Shown here in pieces: positions 19,224-27,534 of a DNA stretch of 64,000 nt; within the stretch, counting starts at the first letter, position 1; each line of letters begins with the position of its first letter. The translations under genes were made by a program, and so were the position numbers. The DNA lies in assembly GCA_964625015.1 (NCBI GenBank), contig CAZUZI010000002.1:8400-72399 (forward strand). The letters are read 5' to 3'. The notes below the pieces were generated by a model. It had not been told where the DNA came from. It saw only the letters and a program-made list of their open reading frames with translations, and did no database searches. The stretch is from UBA5209 sp964625015. GTDB lineage: Bacteria > Patescibacteriota > Dojkabacteria > SC72.

Positions 19224-19793
19224 CTACAAAGCATCTTGATTAATTAAGAATGAGACATTAACTTCAAGTTCATCACCAGCCTTATTTATATTAAACTTTA
19301 CATCAGAGTAATATGAATTATTTTTCAATGAATCTTCATAGTCTTTTAGAGCATTAAGATTTGGAGTAGAAAGTGCAAGACTCGCCCTTGTACCATTAAA
19401 AGAAAAACTCTGAATATTTAGAGTAATAGGAATATTACTAAGAATCTCTGATATGACACTTGAGTTTAATTGCTGACCACTTTCTATTTTTTTAAGATCA
19501 ACTAAGAGATTCTGTAAATTCCCATATCTTACAGAACTCTGCCTCCAAGCATCATTTTCAAGTACAGCAATCTGAGCATTAACCTCTTCTGTGAGATCAT
19601 TACTTCTTTCATCCATGAAAAACCTCGCTCCAAAAGCAACAAGTACAATCAGCTCAACAATAATAAGAAGGTTCTTTCCAACAGTTCCAATCCAAACAAA
19701 AGCACCAGTAAGCATTTCAGACTCCTTATTTATTGGGTCTAAAAAGTTTATTGATTTTGCATCAGGAATCTTCCTAAATATTTGGGCAGCCAT
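19224..19793 (-). CDS. PilN-like type IV pilus assembly protein
   Basis: The 189-residue protein begins with a cytoplasmic stretch containing INFLDP, matching the short PilN motif that docks into PilM, then one membrane helix (about residues 37-60), a coiled-coil segment and a small ferredoxin-like domain. It heads a three-gene unit pilN-pilO-small membrane protein on the minus strand. A candidate PilM partner (FtsA/PilM-like ATPase) is encoded separately at 26276-27529. TATACT on the minus strand stands 10 bases upstream of the ATG. Confidence 0.68.
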   Translation of the reverse strand: MAAQIFRKIPDAKSINFLDPINKESEMLTGAFVWIGTVGKNLLIIVELIVLVAFGARFFMDERSNDLTEEVNAQIAVLENDAWRQSSVRYGNLQNLLVDLKKIESGQQLNSSVISEILSNIPITLNIQSFSFNGTRASLALSTPNLNALKDYEDSLKNNSYYSDVKFNINKAGDELEVNVSFLINQDAL

Positions 19794-19815
19794 TTGTATC
19801 TACAGTATATATTGT

Positions 19816-21252
19816 TTATATCTTGTTGAAAAGGATCACACTTTCACTTTTCTCTAGTGCAACCTTCGCTCTTAAACAGCTGACTGGGATAATAGGGGTA
19901 TATAGATTTATTATTGTTTTTAATAGATAACTAAGATTGTTAAGAGTTAATTCACTACTATCAATATCTGAACTCCATGGTTGCCTTTCAGTAATATACT
20001 TATTTCCCCAATCTGCAAGTTCATCAATCTTATCAGCTGCAGATGCAATTTCGTAATCTTCATATAGACTTTCTACTTCTCTCCTTATGCTATCAACCTT
20101 CTTTTTAAACTCCATCTCTATACTGCTCTCGTCATTAATCTTAATCCCTTTACTATTTGCAAGATGTATTACTCTGTTAAGAAGATTTCCGAAGTTGTTA
20201 GCTAATCTAGAGTTATACATATTGATTAAATCTCCCTCCTTGTATGAAGAGTCTGAGTAGGTAGAGATACCTGTTAAAAGATAGAAACGAACAACTTCTG
20301 CTCCAAACTTCTTCTCCTGATCAAAAGGTGAGATAACATTACCCTTACTCTTTGCCATCTTGGTACCATCAGGACCAAGTATCATACCGTGTTCAAGTAA
20401 TTTAGAGCTATGCTCTAAACCTGCAGAGGCTAACATACCTTGCCATATTGCACCCTGAAATCTTAAGTTGTCTGGACCAAATAACTGTATACCTGGCCAC
20501 CACTGAGAGAGCTTCTCCTCATCACTCCCAAATCCTACTGCAATAACATAGTTTGTAAGAGCATCGAACCACACATAGAATACCTGAGTTGGATCATCTG
20601 GTACTTCAATACCCCAAGGTAGATTCTCTCTAAGTCTCGAGATACTAATATCCTCAATCTCATTTATTATCTGTTTTAATTCCTCTAATTTTCTCTCCGG
20701 TTTCAATATGCTTGGATTACTATCTAACCAGTTAAGTAAATGCTCCTTGTATGCACTTAGTTTAAAAAAATAGTTTTCCTCTTCCTTTTCTTCGGGTACA
20801 GTACCATGATCTGGACATTTACCATCTACAAGTTCCTTTTCTGTTAAGAATCTTTCACATCCAACACAGTATAGACCCTTATATTTCTTCTTATATATAT
20901 CCCCATTGTCTAGGCATCTTTTCCAAAATTCTTGGGCGGCGATATGATGATTCTTATCAGATGTTCTATAGAAATTGTCATACTCTACAAAAAAGCGCTC
21001 ACAAAAGTCCTTAAATCTTTTAGCATATTTATCAACAAACTCCTTCATTTCTATACCTTCTTCTGTAGCCTTTCTATATATCTTTAATCCATGTTCGTCT
21101 GTACCGACATTGAAGAATACATTTTCATTACCTAATTTAGCTCTAAAATATCTTGAGATTGCATCTGCTTGAACAAATTCCAATGCATGACCGATATGTG
21201 GTTCTGCATTTACATAGGGTAGTGTTGTTGTTATATATAGCTTGTTATTCAT
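19816..21252 (-). CDS. metG: Methionyl-tRNA synthetase
   Basis: Charges tRNA-Met. The 478-residue enzyme is near the minimal size of the family: it has the catalytic HIGH motif (NAEPHIGHALE), a zinc knuckle of the C-x2-C...C-x2-H type (CVGCERF, CPDHG), the KMSKS loop as KMAKSKGN, and the helical anticodon-binding domain, but no C-terminal Trbp111-like RNA-binding domain. On the minus strand a TATAAT (21265-21260, preceded by TGA) ends 7 bases before the ATG, so the mRNA is predicted to be leaderless; no T-box or SAM riboswitch stands before it, unlike valS. Confidence 0.96.
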   Translation of the reverse strand: MNNKLYITTTLPYVNAEPHIGHALEFVQADAISRYFRAKLGNENVFFNVGTDEHGLKIYRKATEEGIEMKEFVDKYAKRFKDFCERFFVEYDNFYRTSDKNHHIAAQEFWKRCLDNGDIYKKKYKGLYCVGCERFLTEKELVDGKCPDHGTVPEEKEEENYFFKLSAYKEHLLNWLDSNPSILKPERKLEELKQIINEIEDISISRLRENLPWGIEVPDDPTQVFYVWFDALTNYVIAVGFGSDEEKLSQWWPGIQLFGPDNLRFQGAIWQGMLASAGLEHSSKLLEHGMILGPDGTKMAKSKGNVISPFDQEKKFGAEVVRFYLLTGISTYSDSSYKEGDLINMYNSRLANNFGNLLNRVIHLANSKGIKINDESSIEMEFKKKVDSIRREVESLYEDYEIASAADKIDELADWGNKYITERQPWSSDIDSSELTLNNLSYLLKTIINLYTPIIPVSCLRAKVALEKSESVILFNKI

Positions 21253-21307
21253 AGTCTGTATTATATCATCATTAAATCGTTTTTATATATATCAATATCA
21301 AACTATC

Positions 21308-21340
21308 TGGTATATTAATTATCTGTTTTCAAAAACAGAT
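21308..21340 (+). promoter_or_regulatory. Extended -10 promoter and 5' hairpin of a small transcription unit
   Basis: TGG-TATATT at 21308-21316 is an extended -10 element. Transcription would begin close to 21323, at the start of the inverted repeat ATCTGTTTT...AAAACAGAT (21321-21340), so the RNA would carry a hairpin at or near its 5' end. The hairpin is followed by five T, so it could also act as an early attenuator. No clear -35 hexamer is visible. Confidence 0.4.
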
Positions 21341-21371
21341 TTTTAATGCATTATTTCAGTGGAGGTGGATC

Positions 21372-21494
21372 ATGTCTAAATCTGATAGCTCTGGTAGTGA
21401 GAAAGCTGTAGGTCCTTCGAAATCCGCAAGAAAAGGAGAAGAGAAGAAGAGACAAAAGCCAACAGCAAAAAACAGAAATTGGGGACACCATTAG
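21372..21494 (+). CDS. Small basic protein (40 aa) with a very strong ribosome binding site
   Basis: A 40-residue open frame, MSKSDSSGSEKAVGP... ending NRNWGHH, rich in Lys, Ser and Gly. I do not recognise it. Support that it is real: GGAGGTGGATC directly before the ATG is one of the strongest Shine-Dalgarno sites of the window, an extended -10 lies upstream, and a terminator-like hairpin lies downstream. A highly basic small protein could bind RNA or the ribosome, but this is a guess. It lies between metG and valS on the opposite strand. The stop codon is followed at once by a 13-base perfect complement of the 16S rRNA tail. Confidence 0.5.
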   Translation: MSKSDSSGSEKAVGPSKSARKGEEKKRQKPTAKNRNWGHH

Positions 21495-21614
21495 AAGGAG
21501 GTGATCCAAACTCTAAGTGCTACTTCATTTCAGATTCATAGATCTGTAGCACTTAATGGAGAGAGCCCATACATTACGATTTCAATATCGCGGACTCTCT
21601 CCATTGTTTTCCCT
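21495..21614 (+). ncRNA. Anti-SD-complementary element, hairpin and terminator-like hairpin
   Basis: AAGGAGGTGATCC (21495-21507) is the exact complement of the conserved bacterial 16S 3' end GGATCACCTCCTT, yet no start codon follows at a usable distance. Then come a hairpin with 9-10 perfect pairs (21514-21523 with 21546-21555) and a second with 11 perfect pairs (21555-21565 with 21595-21605) followed by TTGTTTTCCCTTT, which looks like a terminator for the plus-strand unit. The two stems share base 21555, so one pair is lost if both form. Read on the minus strand, the same stretch imitates a 16S tail after a hairpin. This may be a regulatory RNA or an unusual 3' region of the 40-aa gene. Confidence 0.45.
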
Positions 21615-23879
21615 TTATGAAATCTGTTTACCCATCAATATCCCATCTGCAAGACCAAGCGATACGAGCTCTTGCCATACAGACTCTGTAACAAATGGTA
21701 TGAATGGGTGCATTATCTTAAGATTTTCCTTAAGAATATGTAAAAGCTCTGCTAGTTTATTAATTCTTTCATTAGAACCTATTTCTAGGTCTTTAATTTC
21801 TTCCTTAATCTCTTCTATCCAAATGTCACACAACTGATGCCAGAAGAATTCTCTAATCGCTTCTGCACCAAGATTAAATTGGTACCTATCTATATATTTA
21901 CAAACCTTTTCTATATGCTCCTGTGTACTTTTTATCCTAGGTAAAGACTCATCAACAACATACTTAGTAACCATATCTAATTCTGAATCATCGATGTTCA
22001 TCATTATGAATCTTGAAGCATTCCATATTTTGTTAACAAAATTCCTATTTCCCTTTATCTTTTCCTCCCTAACTGGAGTATTTGAACCAGGAAGAGAGTC
22101 ACTGTAATACCAGAGTCTTAGTGCATCTGCACCATACTTCTCTATAACTTCCTTTGGTTCTACACCATTACCCTTGGATTTAGACATCTTAGAGCCATCA
22201 GCTGCAAGTATCATACCGTGTAAAAAGACAGTACTAAATGGAGTCTTACCAGTTCTATATATACCTAACATCATCATTCTCGCTACCCACCAGAAAAGAA
22301 TATCTCTTGCAGTCTCCATAACCTGAGTAGGGTAGAACTTTGCATAGTCTTCTCCATCTGGCCCACCAAGCGTAGAGAACGGCCATTGACCAGAACTAAA
22401 CCATGTATCAAACATATCTGTCTCTTCCTCCCATACTCCTTCTTGAGGCATATTCTCTCCGAGTGCTATCTCACCAGTACCGTTTGCAACTAGACCTGTT
22501 TCTTTTTCATAGTCAATTACAGTCTTCCCTTCATTTTCTCTTAACCAATCATGTAACTGTTTACTTCCGCTATACCAAACAGGTATTCTCTGCCCCCACC
22601 AAAGCTGTCTTGATATACACCAAGGTTGGATATTTTCAAAAAAGAATTCTAATGCTTTCTGTTGCCCAGAAGGAATTACCTTTGTAGAACCACTCTTTAA
22701 AGCATCTAATGCTTTTTTAGCAAGAGGATTGGTATTTACATACCACTGGTTAGATATAATTGGCTCTATTGGTGTCTTACATCTTTCACAGATACTTACA
22801 TCATGTTTAATATTCTCTATTTTAACAAGAAGACCCATTTCATCGAGTTCTTTTACTAATGCCTTTGAGCATTCCACAGTCTCCATTCCTATGAATCTCT
22901 CTGGAATATCACCAGACATTTTCCCCTCTTCATTTATCACATTGATAATATTAAGATTGTGTCTTTTACCTATTTCAAAATCTACATGTGAATGAGCAGG
23001 CGTTACTTTAAGAGCGCCTGTTCCTAATTCTATATCTATTTCTCTATCTGCAATTATTGGTATTTCCCTATTCGCTATTGGGAGTAGAACTTTTTTACCT
23101 ATAAATTCCTTGTATCTTTCATCTTCAGGATTAACAGCAACAGCAGTATCTCCTAACATAGTTTCAGGTCTAGTTGTAGCGATTGTAATACCCTTTGATC
23201 CGAACTTTTTACTATCCTGTTCATCAACAAATGGATATATTATATATGCAAATATCCCTCTTCTTTCCTCATGCTCAGTATCTATATCTGCTAGAGCAGT
23301 TTTACAGTTAGGGCACTGATTTATTATCCTTTTATCCCTATATATGAGGCCATCTTCATACATACGGTAGAATGTCTCATATATTATCTTTGTAAGCTTA
23401 GGATCAAGAGTAAATAGCTCCCTGTTATAGTCTGCACTTAAACCAATATTTTTCTCTTGCTCTCTTGCATTTGAGGCGTTACGCATAGAGAATTCATAGC
23501 ACTGCTTGTAGAACTCATCCCTTCCCATCTCCCATTTATCAATTCCTTTCTCTTTTAGTATCTTTGTGAAAGATGTCTCAGTTTGTATACCCGCATGGTC
23601 TTTACCAGGGAGAAGAAGAGTGGGGTGTCCTGTCATCCTATTGTATCTACCCATTGCATCTTGAAATGAGTATCCACACATATGCCCTATATGTAGATTC
23701 GCATTTGCATTAGGAGGTGGTAATACAATAGTGAAAGGTGCTTTTACTTCGCGACCGCTTTCCGTAAGCATCTTCTCTATCTCTTCTGGAGTAGTCAGCC
23801 TTGAATCTTCCCACATCTTGTAGATGTTTTTTTCTTTTGTATTTGATTCAAATGCTTTAGGTATTTCTCTCACTTTCAT
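21615..23879 (-). CDS. valS: Valyl-tRNA synthetase
   Basis: Charges tRNA-Val. The 754-residue enzyme contains the class I signature (NLHIGHMCGYS), the CP1 editing domain (around TTRPETMLGDTAV), a zinc-type pair CPNC and CERC, and the KMSKSKGN loop. It is about 200 residues shorter than E. coli ValRS and lacks the long C-terminal coiled-coil arm. It is the second gene behind a T-box riboswitch. Its start has AAGGAGG four bases before the ATG, a clear Shine-Dalgarno site, in contrast to the leaderless first genes of the window. Confidence 0.96.
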   Translation of the reverse strand: MKVREIPKAFESNTKEKNIYKMWEDSRLTTPEEIEKMLTESGREVKAPFTIVLPPPNANANLHIGHMCGYSFQDAMGRYNRMTGHPTLLLPGKDHAGIQTETSFTKILKEKGIDKWEMGRDEFYKQCYEFSMRNASNAREQEKNIGLSADYNRELFTLDPKLTKIIYETFYRMYEDGLIYRDKRIINQCPNCKTALADIDTEHEERRGIFAYIIYPFVDEQDSKKFGSKGITIATTRPETMLGDTAVAVNPEDERYKEFIGKKVLLPIANREIPIIADREIDIELGTGALKVTPAHSHVDFEIGKRHNLNIINVINEEGKMSGDIPERFIGMETVECSKALVKELDEMGLLVKIENIKHDVSICERCKTPIEPIISNQWYVNTNPLAKKALDALKSGSTKVIPSGQQKALEFFFENIQPWCISRQLWWGQRIPVWYSGSKQLHDWLRENEGKTVIDYEKETGLVANGTGEIALGENMPQEGVWEEETDMFDTWFSSGQWPFSTLGGPDGEDYAKFYPTQVMETARDILFWWVARMMMLGIYRTGKTPFSTVFLHGMILAADGSKMSKSKGNGVEPKEVIEKYGADALRLWYYSDSLPGSNTPVREEKIKGNRNFVNKIWNASRFIMMNIDDSELDMVTKYVVDESLPRIKSTQEHIEKVCKYIDRYQFNLGAEAIREFFWHQLCDIWIEEIKEEIKDLEIGSNERINKLAELLHILKENLKIMHPFIPFVTESVWQELVSLGLADGILMGKQIS

Positions 23880-23896
23880 CTTTCCTCCTTATATAT

Positions 23897-24295
23897 TTAC
23901 TCAGACAGTAATTTCAACGTTTCCCGTAAGCTTTGTAGATGCATAGTTCTTGATATCCTAATGCCAATAGTTAGAAGTGAAGCCTCAGATGAACCTCGAG
24001 ACCTCTCCATTTCATCAATTCTACTTTCAAGGAAATTAATAGCGCTCACTCGCAATGCTCTTCGTTTTGCATCATCAAAAGATTCCTTAGCTTCTCTATA
24101 CCTTTCTCGATATGTGATAGAGGGTAATGTAATATCAATACTTGGCTCATCAAGAAGTCTTGGATCTTCTTCAATTACCTCGGCATATGTATTCAATTTC
24201 TCAGGGCTAAGTGGATTACCCTCGTCTAAGGTCTCTTTAAGTTCGTTTACCATCTCTTCATAGTCCTCTGTGCTTGTCTGTATCTGTTCTAACAT
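23897..24295 (-). CDS. Unknown helical protein in the T-box-valS operon
   Basis: I do not recognise this 132-residue protein. It is mostly charged and helical (ERYREAKESFDDAKRR, FLESRIDEMERS), with no membrane segment, cysteine motif or signal peptide. It sits between the T-box terminator and valS (17 bases before valS), so it is expected to be made when uncharged tRNA-Val builds up. A role linked to ValRS, valine supply or translation stress is an inference from context only. No Shine-Dalgarno site is visible before its ATG. Confidence 0.6.
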   Translation of the reverse strand: MLEQIQTSTEDYEEMVNELKETLDEGNPLSPEKLNTYAEVIEEDPRLLDEPSIDITLPSITYRERYREAKESFDDAKRRALRVSAINFLESRIDEMERSRGSSEASLLTIGIRISRTMHLQSLRETLKLLSE

Positions 24296-24321
24296 GTATA
24301 TAGTTGTAATATATTAAATAG

Positions 24322-24510
24322 AAAAGCCCTCACATTAAAGTATATCCTACCATAGATACTCTCTAATGTAAGGGCGATTTACGCGATACCACCTTACTTC
24401 CCTAATATAGTATTAGGCTCATTACCCATTTTACAGTTGGGGTTCTGCGGATTCTACTTTCATTTTGATTTCTTTCCGTGTCTCCAAGGTGACTAACCTT
24501 GTATTAGCGA
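24322..24510 (-). promoter_or_regulatory. T-box riboswitch, probably valine specific
   Basis: On the minus strand the leader shows Stem I closed by TTGGGG...CCCCAA, the T-box sequence AAGGTGGTATCGCG (24395-24382) and a terminator GCCCTTACATTA/TAATGTGAGGGC (24375-24364 with 24337-24326) followed by TTTTC. A GTA triplet (24457-24455) in the context GAAAGTAGAA on the 3' side of Stem I is the likely specifier, a Val codon, in agreement with valS downstream. Uncharged tRNA-Val would bind and stop the terminator from forming. Confidence 0.85.
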
Positions 24511-24516
24511 CCCCCA

Positions 24517-24522
24517 ATTATA
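24517..24522 (-). promoter_or_regulatory. -10 element of the T-box/valS operon
   Basis: TATAAT preceded by TGG on the minus strand places the transcription start near 24510, at the foot of Stem I of the T-box. No good -35 hexamer is visible; the extended -10 may suffice. Confidence 0.5.
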
Positions 24523-24580
24523 CCATTGCAAAATATATATACAAAGTAGTTTTGTTTAGATATGATATAATCTTTGAGTT

Positions 24581-26266
24581 ATGAATAGATTTTTTAAAAA
24601 TATGGAACTAAGACTTTGTACACTTTCAGGAACGGAAGAGGTAGGTAGAAACTGTAATTTTCTTGAATTCGGAGATGAGATAATTGTCATAGATGCTGGG
24701 TACTCATTCCCAGGACAAGAGATGTATGGTATCGATTACATGATACCTAATTTCAAGTACTTAACAAAAAACAAAAAGAAGGTAAAAGGGATATTAATCA
24801 CACATGGTCATTTAGATCATACTGGCTCTCTTAGATGGTTACTACCTGCACTAGACTTTCCTCCTGTATACGCTGGAGCTTTTGCGAAAGCATTAATAGA
24901 GGACAAATTAGAGGAACACAACTTAAAGAAGAGGACAAAGATATTTGGTGTTACAAGACATACAACAATGAATATAGGGAGAAATTTCAAGGCAACCTTC
25001 ATTGGTATCAATCACAGTATCCCAGATGCATTTAGTATCTTTGTACAGACACCTAAAGGTAATGTCTTTTTCTCTGGTGACTACAAAATTGATACACAGC
25101 CAACAAGTGAGTTAGAGGCTGACTATGAGAAATTAAAATCACTTAGAGGTAGGGTTGACCTTGCATTAATGGAGAGTACAAATGCTAGCAAACCTGGTAA
25201 AGCTCCCTCTGAAACAGAGGTCTACGGTAACTTAGAAAAAGTTATAAATGGTACACAGGGTAGAGTAATTGTTGCTGCCTTCGCGTCTCTTCTTACAAGA
25301 CTTCACTCACTCTTTGAGATTGCAAAAAGAACAAACAGAAAGATTGTAATATCAGGAAGAAGTTTAGAACAAACGATATCAATAGCACATAACCAAGGAT
25401 ACATACACATTCCAGAAAATATGATTATAAAGGAAAGAGATATACCAAAGTTCAGCGACAATCAGTTGATGATTCTTTGTACAGGTAGCCAGGCAGAGAG
25501 ATTTGCAGCATTAAACAGAATCTCTCTAAATGAACATAAGTTCGTAAAGATAAAGAAGGGAGACCTTGTACTTATGTCTTCTTCGGAGATTCCTGAAAAC
25601 GTCTCTAATATCGAGAAAATGACTGATAGATTGATTGGCCTAGGTGCAGATCTTGTAAAAGATAGTATAGAAACAAAAATCCATTCTACTGGACACGGTA
25701 ATCAGGAAGATATGAAGATTATGCACGATCTTGTTAGACCTAAAAAAGTTATGCCTATACACGGACCTCTAACTTTTAGATACTTTAACAAGAAGAATTA
25801 CATTGATTGGGGAATGAAAGAGGAAGATGTTTTACTCACTGGAGATGGGCAGGTATGGGTATACAATGGAAGGACATGGAACAGAACAAGACCTGTAGAA
25901 TCTAAACCAATATTGATAGATGGTCTTGGAGTAGGAGATACAGGAGATGTTGTACTTAAGGATAGGCAGCAATTGGCAGAGTACGGTATGTTTGTTGTAA
26001 TACTAAATCTTAGTAAGAAAAGTAAGGCTATGATTAGTAGGCCACAATTTGTATCTAGAGGTTTTGTATATATGAAGACTTCAAAAGAGATGCTTAGTGA
26101 GATTCAAACTATGATTAATGATACTCATAGGGATTGGTTACAGAAAGCACATAGGAGTAAAAAGTTTGAGATAAAGGAGCTTAAAGAAAGTATAGAGAAA
26201 ACATTGAGCAAGTATATTTACAAAAAGACAGAGAGGGAACCCATTATATTGGTGGTTGTGATATAA
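24581..26266 (+). CDS. rnj: Ribonuclease J
   Basis: Metallo-beta-lactamase-fold RNase with 5'-3' exonuclease and endonuclease activity, central to mRNA decay and rRNA maturation in bacteria without RNase E. The 561-residue protein has the zinc motif HGHLDHTG, the second motif around NVFFSGDYKID, the beta-CASP domain with AFASLLTRL and STGHGNQEDM, and the C-terminal domain of the family. TATAAT (24566-24571, preceded by TGA) ends 9 bases before the ATG; a second ATG (MELRLCTLSG) lies 21 bases further in and could also serve. It faces away from the T-box operon. Confidence 0.95.
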   Translation: MNRFFKNMELRLCTLSGTEEVGRNCNFLEFGDEIIVIDAGYSFPGQEMYGIDYMIPNFKYLTKNKKKVKGILITHGHLDHTGSLRWLLPALDFPPVYAGAFAKALIEDKLEEHNLKKRTKIFGVTRHTTMNIGRNFKATFIGINHSIPDAFSIFVQTPKGNVFFSGDYKIDTQPTSELEADYEKLKSLRGRVDLALMESTNASKPGKAPSETEVYGNLEKVINGTQGRVIVAAFASLLTRLHSLFEIAKRTNRKIVISGRSLEQTISIAHNQGYIHIPENMIIKERDIPKFSDNQLMILCTGSQAERFAALNRISLNEHKFVKIKKGDLVLMSSSEIPENVSNIEKMTDRLIGLGADLVKDSIETKIHSTGHGNQEDMKIMHDLVRPKKVMPIHGPLTFRYFNKKNYIDWGMKEEDVLLTGDGQVWVYNGRTWNRTRPVESKPILIDGLGVGDTGDVVLKDRQQLAEYGMFVVILNLSKKSKAMISRPQFVSRGFVYMKTSKEMLSEIQTMINDTHRDWLQKAHRSKKFEIKELKESIEKTLSKYIYKKTEREPIILVVVI

Positions 26267-26275
26267 TTTCACAAG

Positions 26276-27529
26276 ATGATTAAACTGCCATTTACGAAAT
26301 CTCAAATAAACCTTTTAGACGGTAAGAATTCCGTTGTAGCACTTGATATTGGTACCGAAAGTGTTAAGAGTTTGCTCTTCACTATGGACGAGGGAGGAGT
26401 ATATGTAAATAGAGTGTCTAGAATTCAGCAGCAACAACATGCGATGAGGAGTGGGATAATCACCAACCTTGATACAGTTCTAGAAAACTGCAGGCTTTCT
26501 CTTACAGAACTTTTTAGTACATTAAAAGAGGAAGAGTATCCAAAGAAAGTGATAATGGGTATTGCTGGTGAATATATACAGGGTGTATCAATTGTTGTTA
26601 ACTATCACAGAGAAGAGAATTTCGAAAAAGAGGTTACAAAAAAGGAACAGGAGAGAATAATATCACAGGTAAAAGGGCAGATTATCGTTGATGGGAAAGG
26701 GGATTTAAGTCAGAGAACAGGACTTCGCAATGAGGATATTGAGATATTACATATTACTCCAACAGGTTTAGAAATAGGAGGTATGCCTGTAAATACATTA
26801 ATTGGATATAAAGGTAGAGATGTAAGATTACATTTCTATGCATCTTTTGCTCCAAAGACGTACACTGAAGCATTAAAAAAAGTTGCTAATTCTCTTGATC
26901 TTGAGGTTATCAGTATTGTTTCTCAACCATTCGCAGTAGCCAGAGCTCACTCTGGTATAGAGAATCCTACATTCTCTGCAATATTCTTAGATATTGGTGG
27001 CGGTACAACAGATGTTGCAGTTGTAAAGGATGGAAATATTGTAGAGACACAGATGTTTGCATTCGGTGGGAGGGTATTTACAAAAGAATTGGCAAATTTA
27101 ACAGATTCAGATTTTAGACATGCAGAAGAAAGAAAGAAGAAATATGCAAACAAAGAGTTAACAAAGGAGGTTTCGAGAAAGGTTCAGAAGGTTATGTATT
27201 CTACAGCAAATCTTTGGATGAGAACACTTAAGGTTGCATTGGAGAGTGCTGAGGATGTAGAGGTATTTCCTTCTCAAATATATCTCTGTGGCGGGGGTTC
27301 TTTACTGCCTGATATAAAAGAGGTTATGTTGGAATTTCCATGGAAGAAGTTTTTACCTTTTGCTGTTGTTCCAAAAATTGAAATGTTTACACCTAGTCAA
27401 CTGAAGGGGGTGAGAGACAATAGTGGACAGCTACAGAATGTATACGATATTACACCTGCTTCATTAGCAAAGTTTGTATATGATATGGAAATTGATAGAT
27501 TAAAATATGATATAAATTGGGAAGCTTAA
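26276..27529 (+). CDS. FtsA/PilM-like actin-fold ATPase
   Basis: The 417-residue protein has the actin-like phosphate motifs: phosphate 1 ALDIGTESVKSLL (about residues 22-34), phosphate 2 IFLDIGGGTTDVAVV and the adenosine motif LCGGGSLLPDI. Division protein FtsA and pilus protein PilM share this plan. The SHS2-like insertion (residues ~90-200) fits both. Proximity of ftsK-type division genes is weak evidence for FtsA, while pilN/pilO 7 kb upstream would need a PilM. TATAAT (26262-26267) overlaps the stop codon of rnj and ends 8 bases before the ATG, so the gene probably has its own leaderless promoter. Confidence 0.8.
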   Translation: MIKLPFTKSQINLLDGKNSVVALDIGTESVKSLLFTMDEGGVYVNRVSRIQQQQHAMRSGIITNLDTVLENCRLSLTELFSTLKEEEYPKKVIMGIAGEYIQGVSIVVNYHREENFEKEVTKKEQERIISQVKGQIIVDGKGDLSQRTGLRNEDIEILHITPTGLEIGGMPVNTLIGYKGRDVRLHFYASFAPKTYTEALKKVANSLDLEVISIVSQPFAVARAHSGIENPTFSAIFLDIGGGTTDVAVVKDGNIVETQMFAFGGRVFTKELANLTDSDFRHAEERKKKYANKELTKEVSRKVQKVMYSTANLWMRTLKVALESAEDVEVFPSQIYLCGGGSLLPDIKEVMLEFPWKKFLPFAVVPKIEMFTPSQLKGVRDNSGQLQNVYDITPASLAKFVYDMEIDRLKYDINWEA

Positions 27530-27534
27530 ATCTC

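Noticed and set aside
21321..21340. Hairpin plus five T as terminator of metG
   Set aside because: The T-run follows the stem on the plus strand, while metG runs away on the minus strand; it can only act on a plus-strand RNA.
21556..21837. Plus-strand frame of 93 aa starting in the terminator-like hairpin
   Set aside because: It starts within the hairpin 3' of the small ORF and then runs antisense to valS; its ATG is not within range of the strong SD-like sequence at 21495.
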